From JACVRN01 sp035276685 (GTDB lineage Bacteria; Acidobacteriota; Blastocatellia; Pyrinomonadales; Pyrinomonadaceae), in the NCBI GenBank assembly GCA_035276685.1, contig DATELK010000095.1, positions 34,361 through 98,360 on the forward strand: a stretch of 64,000 bases of DNA, given 5' to 3'. Below are positions 34,949 through 44,581 of the stretch, in pieces. The notes beneath the pieces were generated by a model. That model saw nothing but the letters and a program-made list of their open reading frames with translations. It did no database searches and was not told where the DNA came from. Within the stretch, counting starts at the first letter, position 1; every line of letters starts with the position of its first letter. The translations under genes were made by a program, and so were the position numbers.

Positions 34949-36937
34949 ATGAAGACCCGTCAAGCAAACAAGTATCGTTTGGGCGCTCTGCTCGTTCTGG
35001 TTGCAATAGGTGCCGCCGGATGCACCGCTTCCGCCAAGAACGAGCCTTACTTCGGAAAGATTCAGCCGCCCGAAGGACAGGTCTTGCGCTACATCACGGG
35101 CGCAGAGCCGCAGACTCTGGACCCGCAGTACATGACGGGCCAGCCGGAATCCCGCATCGCCGCCGCCATCTTCGACGGGCTCGTCGAATACACCGAAGAG
35201 AACATGAAGCCCAGGCCGTCGCTCGCCACCAACTGGGACATAAACGCGGACGGAACCGTCTGGACTTTCCATCTTCGCAAGGATGCCAAGTGGACGGACG
35301 GCGCTCCTCTGAACGCGAACGACTTTGTCTACTCATGGCGCAGGGCAGTCTCGCCCGAGTTCGCCGCTCCCTACGCGAGCCTCATGTACGTCGTGAAGAT
35401 GGCCGAGCCTTATAACAACAATTCGGCCTTCGTGCGCGACCCGCAGACGGGCAAGTTTGCCACGGAAGGAGACCTTGAGAGAGCAGGCAAGGACGGCCCC
35501 ATCAGCTTCACGGGCGCAGAGCCGGAAAGGTTCGACAAGGCCCCGGCCACAAACTCTGCTCAAGCTTCTACTATCGCGCAGGCCAAAGAGAAGTATCTCT
35601 TTGTTCCCTCTGATGCCGACGACCGCAACAAGCTCCTGAACGGCGACCCTGCGAAGAAGGCGGCAGGAAAGCCTGAGCTTGCACGCTTCGTACAGGGCAA
35701 AGAGTTCGTCAACGTGACGAAAGAGCACGTGGGCGTGCGCGCCGTCGATGATTACACCTTCCAGGTGACTCTGGAATCGCCCACCGCCTATTTCGTCAAG
35801 CTTCTCTATCACCAGTTCTTCCGCGCCGTGCCGCGACAGGCCATAGAGAAGTGGGGCGACCAGCAGTGGGTCAAGCCCGGCCACATAGTCACCTCCGGCG
35901 CTTTTAAGGTGGAAGAGTGGAAGCCCTACGAGAAGATTGTAGTAGTCCGCAACACCACTTTCTGGGACAACGCCAACACCAAGCTCGACAAGATAATCTT
36001 CCCGGCCACTGAGCAATTGACGACCGCCATGAATCTCTACAAGTCGGGCGAGATTGACTGCACGCAGTCGAACGAGGTGCCTCCGCCGTGGCGCAACCAG
36101 ATGAAGGAGACGAAGAAGGACTACAAGTACGGGCCATACCTTCAGATTGAGTTTCTGGCAATCAACACGAAGATTCCGCCTCTGAATGACGTGAGGGTGC
36201 GCCGCGCCCTGAGCGCCGCCGTCAACCGTCAAATCATCGCAGACCAGGCTCCGGGCCGACAGCCCCTGACGGCCTTCACGCCGCAGATGGAGGGCTATCA
36301 GAACGCGGAAGGCGACGGCTACAACCCTGACCTTGCGCGAAAGCTTCTGGCCGAAGCAGGCTTCCCCAACGGCAAGGGCTTTCCAGAGATTGAGATTCTC
36401 TACAACACGGCCGAGTCCAACAAGCAAACGCAGGAGCTTGTTCAGGCGATGCTCAAAAAGGAATTGAACATCAAGGTTGAGCTGACGAACGTCGAGTGGC
36501 GCGTCTATCTTGAGAAGACTCGCAGCACCAAGATGGAGTTCAAGGGCTTCGCGCGTCGCGGCTGGATAGGCGATTACGTTGACCCGAACACCTTCCTTGA
36601 TTTGATGACCACTGTCTCTGCCAACAACGGCACGGGCTGGGCCGACAAGGTGTATGACGACAAGCTGCTTAAGGCGAACGCGGAGATTGATAACGACAAG
36701 CGCATGGCCATGCTCAAAGATGCAGAAGCCTACATGCTCAAGCAGCAGCCCATCATCCCGCTCTTCGTGGGCCCGAGCTCCTTCGTCTGCAAGCCGTACG
36801 TGAAGAATCTCGTGCCGAACCTTCTGGATCAGCACGACTGGCGCGGCGTCTACATTGACCACAACATCACGGCCGATTCGCTGGGCGTGGCGCAAGTGTC
36901 ATGGAAGAGCAGGTTCTTTGGCTTCCTGAGTCGTTAG
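34949..36937 (+). CDS. Oligopeptide ABC transporter substrate-binding lipoprotein (second copy)
   Basis: A 662-residue SBP_bac_5 protein with lipobox IGAAGC. It has PQTLDPQYMTGQPESRIAAA, TVWTFHLRKDAKWTDGAPL, LAINTKIPPLNDVRVRRAL and QQPIIPLFVGPSS. An extra stretch of about 100 residues (roughly 155-260) interrupts the usual sequence after YVVKMAEPYN. GAAAGGA lies 10 nt before the ATG. It is 30 bp upstream of the permease gene. Confidence 0.9.
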   Translation: MKTRQANKYRLGALLVLVAIGAAGCTASAKNEPYFGKIQPPEGQVLRYITGAEPQTLDPQYMTGQPESRIAAAIFDGLVEYTEENMKPRPSLATNWDINADGTVWTFHLRKDAKWTDGAPLNANDFVYSWRRAVSPEFAAPYASLMYVVKMAEPYNNNSAFVRDPQTGKFATEGDLERAGKDGPISFTGAEPERFDKAPATNSAQASTIAQAKEKYLFVPSDADDRNKLLNGDPAKKAAGKPELARFVQGKEFVNVTKEHVGVRAVDDYTFQVTLESPTAYFVKLLYHQFFRAVPRQAIEKWGDQQWVKPGHIVTSGAFKVEEWKPYEKIVVVRNTTFWDNANTKLDKIIFPATEQLTTAMNLYKSGEIDCTQSNEVPPPWRNQMKETKKDYKYGPYLQIEFLAINTKIPPLNDVRVRRALSAAVNRQIIADQAPGRQPLTAFTPQMEGYQNAEGDGYNPDLARKLLAEAGFPNGKGFPEIEILYNTAESNKQTQELVQAMLKKELNIKVELTNVEWRVYLEKTRSTKMEFKGFARRGWIGDYVDPNTFLDLMTTVSANNGTGWADKVYDDKLLKANAEIDNDKRMAMLKDAEAYMLKQQPIIPLFVGPSSFVCKPYVKNLVPNLLDQHDWRGVYIDHNITADSLGVAQVSWKSRFFGFLSR

Positions 36938-36967
36938 TCAATCTTCTAGCTTCAGAGGCAAAAGACG

Positions 36968-38350
36968 ATGCTCAAGTTCATCATTCGCCGCCTGCTGGTC
37001 ATCTTTCCGATGGTGCTGCTGGTCATCACGCTGACGTGGGGCCTTATCAGGCTTGCGCCCGGCAACTTCTACTCGCAGCCGAAGGCGCTGCCGCCTGCCG
37101 TGGAGAAGAACATACGCGCCAAGTACGGACTAGATAAGCCCTGGTACGTGCAGTACGGCAAGACCATGTGGCAAATCATAGGAGGCGACTTCGGCTTCTC
37201 GCGCCAGTACCCTGAGCAGACTGTGAACGAGATACTGGCCCGCTCTCTTCCCGTTTCGGCAACCATAGGCTTAGCAGCTTACCTGATTGCGCTCGTGACG
37301 GGCCTCTTCTTCGGCACCATCGCCGCGCTCAGACAAAACTCCGCGCTGGACTACAGCTCAATGGCTGCGGCCATGCTCGGCATAAGCATCCCGAACTTTG
37401 TGCTGGGGCCGATACTGGTGCTGCTCTTTGCGCTCACGCTCTACTGGCTGCCAGCCGCTCGCTGGGACTGGCTGGTGGAGTTCGGCCCCTTCCCTTGGCT
37501 GAAGTACGTGCTGTGGGCCGTCTTCATCTTCCTTGTCGTCGGCGTGTTGGCATTCTCCCTCTATAGCCTCATGAAGCGCAGAGGCAGTCCAGACCGGCTG
37601 GTCGAAGATAAGTCTGAAGAGCTCTCAAGCTGGATTCCGACTATTCTGGGTTTTGTGATTGGGCTCGGCGTCCTCGGCGGCCTGGGCTTTCTCTTCGTCA
37701 AGGGCTCGGGCGGCGGCCAGACGGGCGTGGCGCTTCCCGTCATAGCGCTCGTGCTTGTCATCATAGCCGTCATAGTCGGCCTGTGGCTCGCTCGTCGCTC
37801 GCACTCGGTCGCTCTGGAATCTTTCATCTACGGCGTCGTGGCCGCAGCCGTTCCGCCGCTGCTCGCGCTGCTGGTCAGAATGCTGAGCGGCCTTTTCCAG
37901 TTGACGGCGCAGCTTGGCCCCTTCGGTATCCCCAGACTTCGTTACCTGCTTCTTCCGGCAATCACGCTCTCGGCCGTTTACATGGCATACATCGCTCGGC
38001 TGACGCGCGCAGGCATGCTAGAGGTCTTGAGGAAAGACTACATTCGCACGGCGAGGGCCAAGGGCTTGAAGGAGCGGGACGTGATTATTCGTCACGCGTT
38101 GAGAGGCGGCATACTGCCCGTGGTGAGCTACACAGGGCCAGCGCTCGCTTTTCTTGTAGGCGGGACAGTAGTGGTCGAGCGCATCTTTGCGCTGCCGGGG
38201 CTTGGCAATTATCTGATTAACGCCGCGCTCAACCGCGACGAGCCTTTGCTCTTAGGCATCACGGCCTTCATCTCGACCATCATCCTGCTCTTCAATCTGC
38301 TTGTGGACATAGCCTACGCGTACATTGATCCGCGTATCAGGTACAGTTAA
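36968..38350 (+). CDS. Oligopeptide ABC transporter permease, OppB-like, with internal hydrophobic insertion
   Basis: A 460-residue DppB/OppB family permease; the usual length is about 310-340. Residues 1-165 and 320-460 match the family (RLAPGNF, GISIPNFVLGP, LTRAGMLEVLRKDYIRTARA with the EAA loop, VVERIFALPGLG). Between LPAARWDW and LRYLLLPAITLS about 150 extra residues carry three to four additional membrane segments (about 178-201, 223-243, 254-275, 284-304) joined by a charged loop. Confidence 0.9.
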   Translation: MLKFIIRRLLVIFPMVLLVITLTWGLIRLAPGNFYSQPKALPPAVEKNIRAKYGLDKPWYVQYGKTMWQIIGGDFGFSRQYPEQTVNEILARSLPVSATIGLAAYLIALVTGLFFGTIAALRQNSALDYSSMAAAMLGISIPNFVLGPILVLLFALTLYWLPAARWDWLVEFGPFPWLKYVLWAVFIFLVVGVLAFSLYSLMKRRGSPDRLVEDKSEELSSWIPTILGFVIGLGVLGGLGFLFVKGSGGGQTGVALPVIALVLVIIAVIVGLWLARRSHSVALESFIYGVVAAAVPPLLALLVRMLSGLFQLTAQLGPFGIPRLRYLLLPAITLSAVYMAYIARLTRAGMLEVLRKDYIRTARAKGLKERDVIIRHALRGGILPVVSYTGPALAFLVGGTVVVERIFALPGLGNYLINAALNRDEPLLLGITAFISTIILLFNLLVDIAYAYIDPRIRYS

Positions 38351-38366
38351 GGGAGGCGGGCACCTT

Positions 38367-39434
38367 ATGGCGCGAACCAATGAGACGGAGAGAAATCTTG
38401 GAGCTACGGCTAACGAGCCGGTGCAGGACGCCACGCACATGGCCCCGCCCGGCGTGGCGGCTCGCCAGAAGATGATTAACGAGCCGGAGGCGATGGCGGC
38501 AGACCAGCTTTACGGCACAGCGCCGCCCGCGAACCGGCTGGGCCAGGAGACGGCCGGGTTCGTAGAGGGCACCAGCCTGTGGCGCGACGCATGGCGGCGC
38601 TTGAAGAAGAACAAGCTGGCCGTCATGGGCGGCATAATAGTTATCTTCGTCATACTGGCTTCGCTCATAGGCCCCATCATCTGGCAGAGCATCACGGGCT
38701 ACACCTACGCCACCATCCCGAGCGAGCGTGCGCTGGTGCGCGCCATGCCTCCGAGCTGGCAGCATCCTATGGGCACAGACCCGCAGGGGAGAGACATACT
38801 GGCGCGCGTGCTGGTCGGAGGCCGCATCTCTCTGATGGTGGCGCTGGTGGCGACGGCCGTGTCGCTCGTGATAGGCGTCAGCTACGGCGCAATCTCCGGC
38901 TACTTCGGCGGCAAGATTGATAACTACATGATGAGATTCGTAGACCTCATCTACGCCGTGCCGTACATGATTATCGTCATAGTGCTGCTGGCGCTCTTTG
39001 AGAAGAGCCTCTTCCTGCTGTTCGCCGCGCTCGGCGCAGTCTCGTGGCTGACGATGGCGCGCATAGTTCGTGGGCAGGTCTTGTCCCTGAAGAACCAGGA
39101 GTTCATAGAGGCCGCGCGCTCCATAGGCGTGCCGACGTGGAAGGTCATCTTCCGGCATCTCGTGCCGAACACTTTGGGGCCGGTGATTGTTTACGCGACG
39201 CTGACCGTGCCTTCCGTCATCCTTCAGGAAGCCTTCTTGAGCTTCCTCGGCTTAGGCGTGCAGGCTCCGCTATCAAGCTGGGGCACGCTCGCTTCCGAGG
39301 GCGCGGACAACATAGCCATCTATCCCTGGATGATTATCTTTCCGGGCGTGACGATGGCGCTCACGCTCTTCAGCCTCAACTTCGTAGGCGACGGATTAAG
39401 AGACGCGCTCGACCCACACATGAGAAAAGTTTAG
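38367..39434 (+). CDS. Oligopeptide ABC transporter permease, OppC-like
   Basis: A 355-residue permease with a long N-terminal cytosolic extension (about 70 residues before LWRDAWRRLKKNKLAVMGG). It contains MGTDPQGRDILARVLVGGR and the EAA loop EFIEAARSIGVPTWKVIFRH. I use ATG 38367 (MARTNETERN), preceded by AAGGGAGG; the frame is open 14 codons upstream into the OppB end. Partner of the OppB-like subunit in the inner membrane. Confidence 0.92.
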   Translation: MARTNETERNLGATANEPVQDATHMAPPGVAARQKMINEPEAMAADQLYGTAPPANRLGQETAGFVEGTSLWRDAWRRLKKNKLAVMGGIIVIFVILASLIGPIIWQSITGYTYATIPSERALVRAMPPSWQHPMGTDPQGRDILARVLVGGRISLMVALVATAVSLVIGVSYGAISGYFGGKIDNYMMRFVDLIYAVPYMIIVIVLLALFEKSLFLLFAALGAVSWLTMARIVRGQVLSLKNQEFIEAARSIGVPTWKVIFRHLVPNTLGPVIVYATLTVPSVILQEAFLSFLGLGVQAPLSSWGTLASEGADNIAIYPWMIIFPGVTMALTLFSLNFVGDGLRDALDPHMRKV

Positions 39435-39447
39435 TGGAAAAATTCTA

Positions 39448-40518
39448 ATGAGTCGTAACGGGAACATCTTGGAAGTCAGAGACCTGAAGACCTACTTCTT
39501 CACGGAAGACGGGACGGTCAAGGCCGTGGACGGCATCACCTTTGACCTCAAGCGCGGCGAGACTCTGGGGATAGTTGGCGAGTCGGGCTCCGGAAAATCC
39601 GTGACCAACCTGTCAATCATAAGGCTGATTCCAGACCCGCCGGGAAGGATTGTCTCCGGCGAAATCATCTTCGACGGGCAGGACGTGATGGCGCTCCCGC
39701 AGGACGAGGTCAGGCGGATTCGCGGCAAGCGCATCAGCATGATTTTTCAAGACCCCATGACCTCGCTCAATCCCTTCATGCGAATCTCCAAGCAGCTGAT
39801 GGAGCTGACGCGCCTTCATCTGGGCTACAACAAGAGCCAGGCCTACGAGCACGCCATAAAGATGCTCGACATGGTAGGCATCCCGGACGCACGCTCGCGC
39901 GTGGACAACTACCCGCACGAGTTCTCCGGCGGCATGCGACAGCGCGTGATGATTGCCATGGCCTTGTCCTGCGAGCCTGAGCTGCTGATAGCGGACGAGC
40001 CCACCACCGCGCTCGACGTGACGATACAGGCGCAGATTCTTGAGCTTATCAAGAAGCTCAAGCAGGAGACCGGCACGAGCGTCATTCTCATCACGCACGA
40101 CCTGGGCGTCGTCGCGGGCATGACAGACCACATCATTGTCATGTACGCGGGAAAGGTCTTTGAGCAGGCACCGACACAGGAGTTGTTCCAGTGTCCCGGC
40201 AACCCTTACACGAAGGGCTTGCTGCGCTCCGTCCCAGACCCGACTTCGGAGCAGGGCGCGCTCTACCAGATACCGGGCCTGCCGCCGGACGTGGCGCACC
40301 TGCCGCCGGGATGTCCCTTCGCCCCGCGCTGCGAGCGCGCCGAAGAGATTTGCACGCGCGAGTTTCCTCCCTTCGTGCAACTGACGAGCGAGCATTTCTC
40401 GCTCTGCCACTTTGCCGAAGAGGTCTACTCGAAATCCTGCAAGGAGCGCGACGAGCGCAACGAGCAAAGCGCTTCGACCGGACGCGCTGCCGCGAGCGAG
40501 AACGTTCTTGATATTTAA
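39448..40518 (+). CDS. Oligopeptide ABC transporter ATPase, OppD-like
   Basis: A 356-residue ABC ATPase of normal length: Walker A GESGSGKS, Q-loop FQDPMTSLNP, signature FSGGMRQRV, Walker B LLIADEPT and switch His in LITHDLGVV. The C-terminal oligopeptide domain has GCPFAPRCERAEEIC. It pairs with the OppF-like ATPase 21 bp downstream. Confidence 0.94.
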   Translation: MSRNGNILEVRDLKTYFFTEDGTVKAVDGITFDLKRGETLGIVGESGSGKSVTNLSIIRLIPDPPGRIVSGEIIFDGQDVMALPQDEVRRIRGKRISMIFQDPMTSLNPFMRISKQLMELTRLHLGYNKSQAYEHAIKMLDMVGIPDARSRVDNYPHEFSGGMRQRVMIAMALSCEPELLIADEPTTALDVTIQAQILELIKKLKQETGTSVILITHDLGVVAGMTDHIIVMYAGKVFEQAPTQELFQCPGNPYTKGLLRSVPDPTSEQGALYQIPGLPPDVAHLPPGCPFAPRCERAEEICTREFPPFVQLTSEHFSLCHFAEEVYSKSCKERDERNEQSASTGRAAASENVLDI

Positions 40519-40539
40519 CCAGTAGGGAAGAGCTGAGAG

Positions 40540-42114
40540 ATGAGCACAGAAGCCGCCAGCCGCAATCAACAGCAACCGCCGCCGCTAGAGCTTGGTGAAA
40601 AGCGAGAGCCGTTGATTGCCATACGCGACCTTAAAGTCCACTTCGATTTGGGCGGCGGAACCGCCATAGACAACCTGCTCGGCGGGAGCGCCGTGCACAA
40701 GGTGGTCAAGGCCGTGGACGGCGTGACGCTCGACATTTATCCGGGCGAGACACTGGGGCTCGTGGGCGAATCCGGCTGCGGCAAGTCTACTCTGGGCCGC
40801 GCCATACTGCGCCTCACTGAGCCTACCAGCGGGCAGGTGCTTTATCAGGGGCAAGACCTGGCGCATCTGTCCGAAGGCGAGATGCGCGAGCAGCGAAAGA
40901 ACTTGCAGATGATTTTCCAGGACCCTTACGCGAGCCTCAACCCGCGCATGACCGTAGGGCAAATCATAGGCGAGCCGATTGAGACCTTTCACTCAGACCT
41001 TTCGGCCGAGCAGAGCCCCACGTGGCTGAAGGCTCTGGGCGCGGTCGCGGGCGTAGCAGCAGGCGGCTACCTCGGCTTCAAGTACCTCATGCGCTACAGC
41101 GTGCCTTACTTCAATAGCCTGCACGAGAGCATAGGCGGCTGGGTGGGCTGGCTCGTGGGCGGGCTGGTCTTTCTGATTATCACTGCCATAGGTCTTCTCA
41201 TAAGCCTTGCGCTTGGCTATCTGGTCTATCACCTGATAGTGCGGAAGACCTTACGTATCGGCATGGCGCTGCTTCTGGGAGCGGTCGGCTGGTTCGGGGC
41301 GGGGGCCATCAACAAGTATCTTGAGAGTCGCGGCAAGGAGATAGCCGAAGACCTGACCATCCTCAGAGTCTTCCTGAGCAGCCTGCTCTTCGTCGTCGGC
41401 TGGCTGCTGGCCTACAAGATAAAGCCCAGCCTACGCACCTTTGGCGGGAAGATTGACCAGGAAGTGCAGAATCTGATGGAGACCGTGGGCCTGAGCAAAA
41501 GGTTCCTGCGCCGCTACCCGCACGAGTTCTCCGGCGGGCAGCGCCAGCGCATAGGCATCGCGCGAGCGCTTGCGGTTGACCCGGACTTCATTGTCGCTGA
41601 CGAGCCTATTTCCGCTCTGGACGTTTCCATTCAGGCCCAGATAATGAACCTGATGGAGAAATTGCAGCGTGCCAAGAACCTGACCTACCTGTTCATCTCG
41701 CACGACCTCAGAGCCATACGTCACGTCTCAGACCGCGTGGCCGTCATGTACCTTGGCAAACTGGTTGAGGTGGCGGACGCTAAAGTTATCTACGACGAGC
41801 CTTTAATGCCTTACACCAAGGCTCTCATCTCAGCCGTCCCCGTCCCCGACCCGGCCGTGGAAGCCGCGCGCAGGCGAATCGTACTCGAAGGCGATGTCCC
41901 GTCGCCTATTAATCCCCCGTCGGGCTGCCGCTTTCATACGCGCTGCCCCTACGCCATAGAAGCCTGCAAGGAGGTGGTGCCTCCTTTGGCCGAGATAAAA
42001 CCCAATCATTTCGCGGCCTGTATACGCATCAGCCCCGAAGAGCCCTACATCGAAAAGGTCGCTCCGGGCGACGCTCCGGGCCTGCGCGATGCCCAGCGCG
42101 TCATAGCAACGTGA
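40540..42114 (+). CDS. OppF-like ABC ATPase with a membrane domain inserted between Q-loop and signature
   Basis: A 524-residue protein; OppF is usually 320-350. Walker A GESGCGKST (76-84), Q127, signature FSGGQRQR (330-337), Walker B FIVADEP (350-356) and H388 are all intact, and the C-terminal GCRFHTRCP motif is present. Residues about 152-305, in the helical subdomain, hold four to five hydrophobic helices (165-183, 201-234, 239-257, 275-293). The reading frame is unbroken and codon use matches the gene, so it is not an obvious artefact. The ATPase would be membrane-anchored through this block. Confidence 0.9.
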   Translation: MSTEAASRNQQQPPPLELGEKREPLIAIRDLKVHFDLGGGTAIDNLLGGSAVHKVVKAVDGVTLDIYPGETLGLVGESGCGKSTLGRAILRLTEPTSGQVLYQGQDLAHLSEGEMREQRKNLQMIFQDPYASLNPRMTVGQIIGEPIETFHSDLSAEQSPTWLKALGAVAGVAAGGYLGFKYLMRYSVPYFNSLHESIGGWVGWLVGGLVFLIITAIGLLISLALGYLVYHLIVRKTLRIGMALLLGAVGWFGAGAINKYLESRGKEIAEDLTILRVFLSSLLFVVGWLLAYKIKPSLRTFGGKIDQEVQNLMETVGLSKRFLRRYPHEFSGGQRQRIGIARALAVDPDFIVADEPISALDVSIQAQIMNLMEKLQRAKNLTYLFISHDLRAIRHVSDRVAVMYLGKLVEVADAKVIYDEPLMPYTKALISAVPVPDPAVEAARRRIVLEGDVPSPINPPSGCRFHTRCPYAIEACKEVVPPLAEIKPNHFAACIRISPEEPYIEKVAPGDAPGLRDAQRVIAT

Positions 42115-42231
42115 AACCAGACCCCCATTAAGAGTTTAAACCGATAGTCAGGCCCATGAGGGAAATTCGAGTCAATGCCCGGAAGTGGCCGAAGGTCTAG
42201 AGATAGGACGGCTTGAGTCTGAAGAAAAGCC

Positions 42232-42261
42232 TTGTCTTTAGGGCACTTCGACACTTATACT
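42232..42261 (+). promoter_or_regulatory. Possible promoter for the GGDEF gene
   Basis: TTGTCT (42232-42237), an 18-bp spacer and TATACT (42256-42261). The -35 is 4/6 and the -10 is 5/6 to consensus. The predicted start falls in the hairpin that follows. Confidence 0.35.
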
Positions 42262-42265
42262 CGAT

Positions 42266-42305
42266 GTCAGGGAGGGGGTGGCCGCATCCACCCGGAGCCC
42301 CTGAC
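42266..42305. other. Strong leader hairpin upstream of the GGDEF gene
   Basis: GTCAGGG (42266-42272) pairs with CCCTGAC (42299-42305), and GGGTGG with CCACCC inside. It lacks a T-run on either strand, so it is not a standard terminator. It lies in the 253-bp gap after the Opp operon. Confidence 0.45.
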
Positions 42306-42367
42306 CGCTACTAGACAAGTCCGGCTCTACGGGCAACGAGAGACACCGCTTTCCCTCTTTTGTAATT

Positions 42368-44581
42368 GTGAGCGGTTCCAACCATTCCAGCCGCATTTCG
42401 GTAAGACAAGACGTGACTTATCTGATGATGGACGAGCAAAGCGCGCCGGAGCGCGAGGACTCGATAGCACAAATAGGAGGCAAACAGCCTCCCAAGGGCT
42501 GGTCTGTGCGACAGGACTCTCTGGCGGCGGACACGGGCCTCTCCATCCTGCTCGTAGAAGGGCGACAGCCGCCCGCGCCCGCCGTCTCCAACAACAACTC
42601 CATCTGCCACGCCTTTCAGTCTTCGCCCGAGCACGTGCGTCTTTGCGACCCATACTGCGGCGTGGCCCACGAGCGCGCCGTGGCTCAAAAAGGGCCTGTG
42701 CATTACCGCTGCCACGCCGGGCTTCACTGCGTAGCTCTGCCCGTTCCCTTGCAGCGCAATCGTCAGCTGGCCGTCATCACGGGCAGGGCTTTTCTGACCA
42801 CTGCGGATTATAGAGAGCTGTGCGAGCGCTTTCGTGAAGGCGACCTTCAGGAACTGCTTTCGGCGGAGCTTTTTCAGAACGTCATCTTCGCCGCACGGCC
42901 CGACCTGGACGACCTTGCCCGCCGCGTGCTGGAAGAGGCCGAGGATTATCGTGAGAGCGCGTTGCCCGAGGATGAAGAGCCGCAGACTCCTACAGGCGCG
43001 CAGACGGACGAAAAGGTCGCATTGCCCGCCCGCGACAAAGAGACGGGGGCGCAGCTCAAGCCCCTCGACGCAGGCATCTTCTCGCCCGACGCCACGCTGG
43101 ACGAGGCCTGCGAGAACGTGCTACGCATAATCTGCGAAGAGCATACGCTTGCCTCAGCCGCGCTTCTTCTGCTCGACGATGAAAAGTTCGCCTGTGCTTC
43201 CGCCGTTGGAGATTTCAGGAAGCGGCCGCTTAACCTCAAGGTTGAGAGGACAGACCCGCGACTGATTAAGGCCGCCGGGAAGGGAATGCCGCTCGTGGTC
43301 TGCGAGAGCGCGGAAGGCTTTGTGCCGCTCCCGAGCCGTGGACAGAAGAAGGGCGTGCGCCTCGCGGAAGCTTACCCGTTAATCATAGGCGACGAGGTCA
43401 AGGGCGCGCTCATAGTCGGCGACGACCATCTCTCGGACGAGATGCGCCAACTGATTTCACACACCTGCCGCCGCATAGCCTTTCCGCTCGAAGTCATACG
43501 CCTCAAGGAAGAGCTTGAGCGCAGCGAGACCTTCGCAGACCGCATACAGCTCTTTACCGAGAACGTCACCACGAGCGAACCGGCCGAAGCCTATCGCTCC
43601 ATACTTCACTACTCGACGGAGTTGCTCGGAGCCGAGCGAGGCTCGCTTCTTGTCTTCGACGAGATGTCTAATGAGCTGACGGTCAAGGCCGCCGTCGGCG
43701 CTCGCGCGGAAGTACTGAGCGAGGCCCGTGTGCGCCTTGGCGAAGGAGTATCCGGCACGGTCTTTCAGGAGGGAAGGCCGCTTCTGGTGCGCGACCTTCA
43801 CGCGGCTGGCGTGAGCCCCGCGCCCGCTGAAAGATGCTACAAGACCAAATCCTTCATCAGCTACCCCATCACCATCGGCGGCAGAAAGGTGGGCGTGCTG
43901 AACGTGACGGACAAAACGGAAGGCTGCTATTCGGACGTAGACCTCTCGCTGCTGGAATCAATCGCGCCGCAGATGGCGCTCGCCCTCGACCGCGCCGAGT
44001 GGCAGGAGAAGGCCACGCAGTTCCAGCTGATGTCCATCACAGACCCTCTGACGGGGATGCTCAATCGCCGCTATCTTGAAGAGCGTTTGACGGAAGAGCT
44101 GAACCGCTCTCGCCGCTACGAGCACCCCATGAGCTTCATGATGATTGATATAGACGACTTCAAGCACTACAACGACCGCAATCATCATCAGGCGGGCGAC
44201 CTTGCCCTTGAGATGACGGCGCAGTGTTTGAAGTCGGCCCTGCGCTCGGCAGACGTGGCCTCTCGCTACGGCGGCGAAGAGTTCTGCATACTGCTGCCGC
44301 AGACCTCTTTGAGCGAGGCCCGTATAATCGCAGAGCGCATACGCCGAAGGGTCGAGCGCACGCGCTACCCGCACGGCAAGCACCAGCCGCTCGGAGCCCT
44401 GACCGTCAGCATAGGCATCTCGTCGTTCAGTCTTGGGCTCGACACACCTGAAACCATCATCCGCGCAGCCGACCGCGCCCTTTACCTTGCGAAAGAGCGC
44501 GGCAAGAACCGCGTAGAGGCTTACGAAGACGCCGGGCCGCCCGAACCCCCCTATAATGATGTCCCCGAAGAAGCAAAATAA
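42368..44581 (+). CDS. PocR-GAF-GAF-GGDEF diguanylate cyclase
   Basis: A 737-residue soluble signalling protein. Residues about 45-180 form a PocR sensory domain with conserved cysteines C80, C93, C97, C115 and C121 (RLCDPYCG, YRCHAGLHC). Two GAF domains follow (about 235-385 and 395-545). The C-terminal GGDEF domain has active-site GGEEF (635-639) and an I-site RSAD (626-629), so it should make c-di-GMP with product inhibition. GTG start at 42368; ATG 42425 is an alternative. It overlaps the next gene by 26 bp. Confidence 0.88.
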   Translation: MSGSNHSSRISVRQDVTYLMMDEQSAPEREDSIAQIGGKQPPKGWSVRQDSLAADTGLSILLVEGRQPPAPAVSNNNSICHAFQSSPEHVRLCDPYCGVAHERAVAQKGPVHYRCHAGLHCVALPVPLQRNRQLAVITGRAFLTTADYRELCERFREGDLQELLSAELFQNVIFAARPDLDDLARRVLEEAEDYRESALPEDEEPQTPTGAQTDEKVALPARDKETGAQLKPLDAGIFSPDATLDEACENVLRIICEEHTLASAALLLLDDEKFACASAVGDFRKRPLNLKVERTDPRLIKAAGKGMPLVVCESAEGFVPLPSRGQKKGVRLAEAYPLIIGDEVKGALIVGDDHLSDEMRQLISHTCRRIAFPLEVIRLKEELERSETFADRIQLFTENVTTSEPAEAYRSILHYSTELLGAERGSLLVFDEMSNELTVKAAVGARAEVLSEARVRLGEGVSGTVFQEGRPLLVRDLHAAGVSPAPAERCYKTKSFISYPITIGGRKVGVLNVTDKTEGCYSDVDLSLLESIAPQMALALDRAEWQEKATQFQLMSITDPLTGMLNRRYLEERLTEELNRSRRYEHPMSFMMIDIDDFKHYNDRNHHQAGDLALEMTAQCLKSALRSADVASRYGGEEFCILLPQTSLSEARIIAERIRRRVERTRYPHGKHQPLGALTVSIGISSFSLGLDTPETIIRAADRALYLAKERGKNRVEAYEDAGPPEPPYNDVPEEAK

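Noticed and set aside
35333..36895. 520-residue open frame antisense to the second binding-protein gene
   Set aside because: The sense frame has a lipobox and SBP motifs. The antisense frame has low-information, His/Val/Leu-rich composition typical of a shadow.
42266..42305. Terminator for the Opp operon
   Set aside because: Strong stem but no T-run on either strand; kept only as a leader hairpin.
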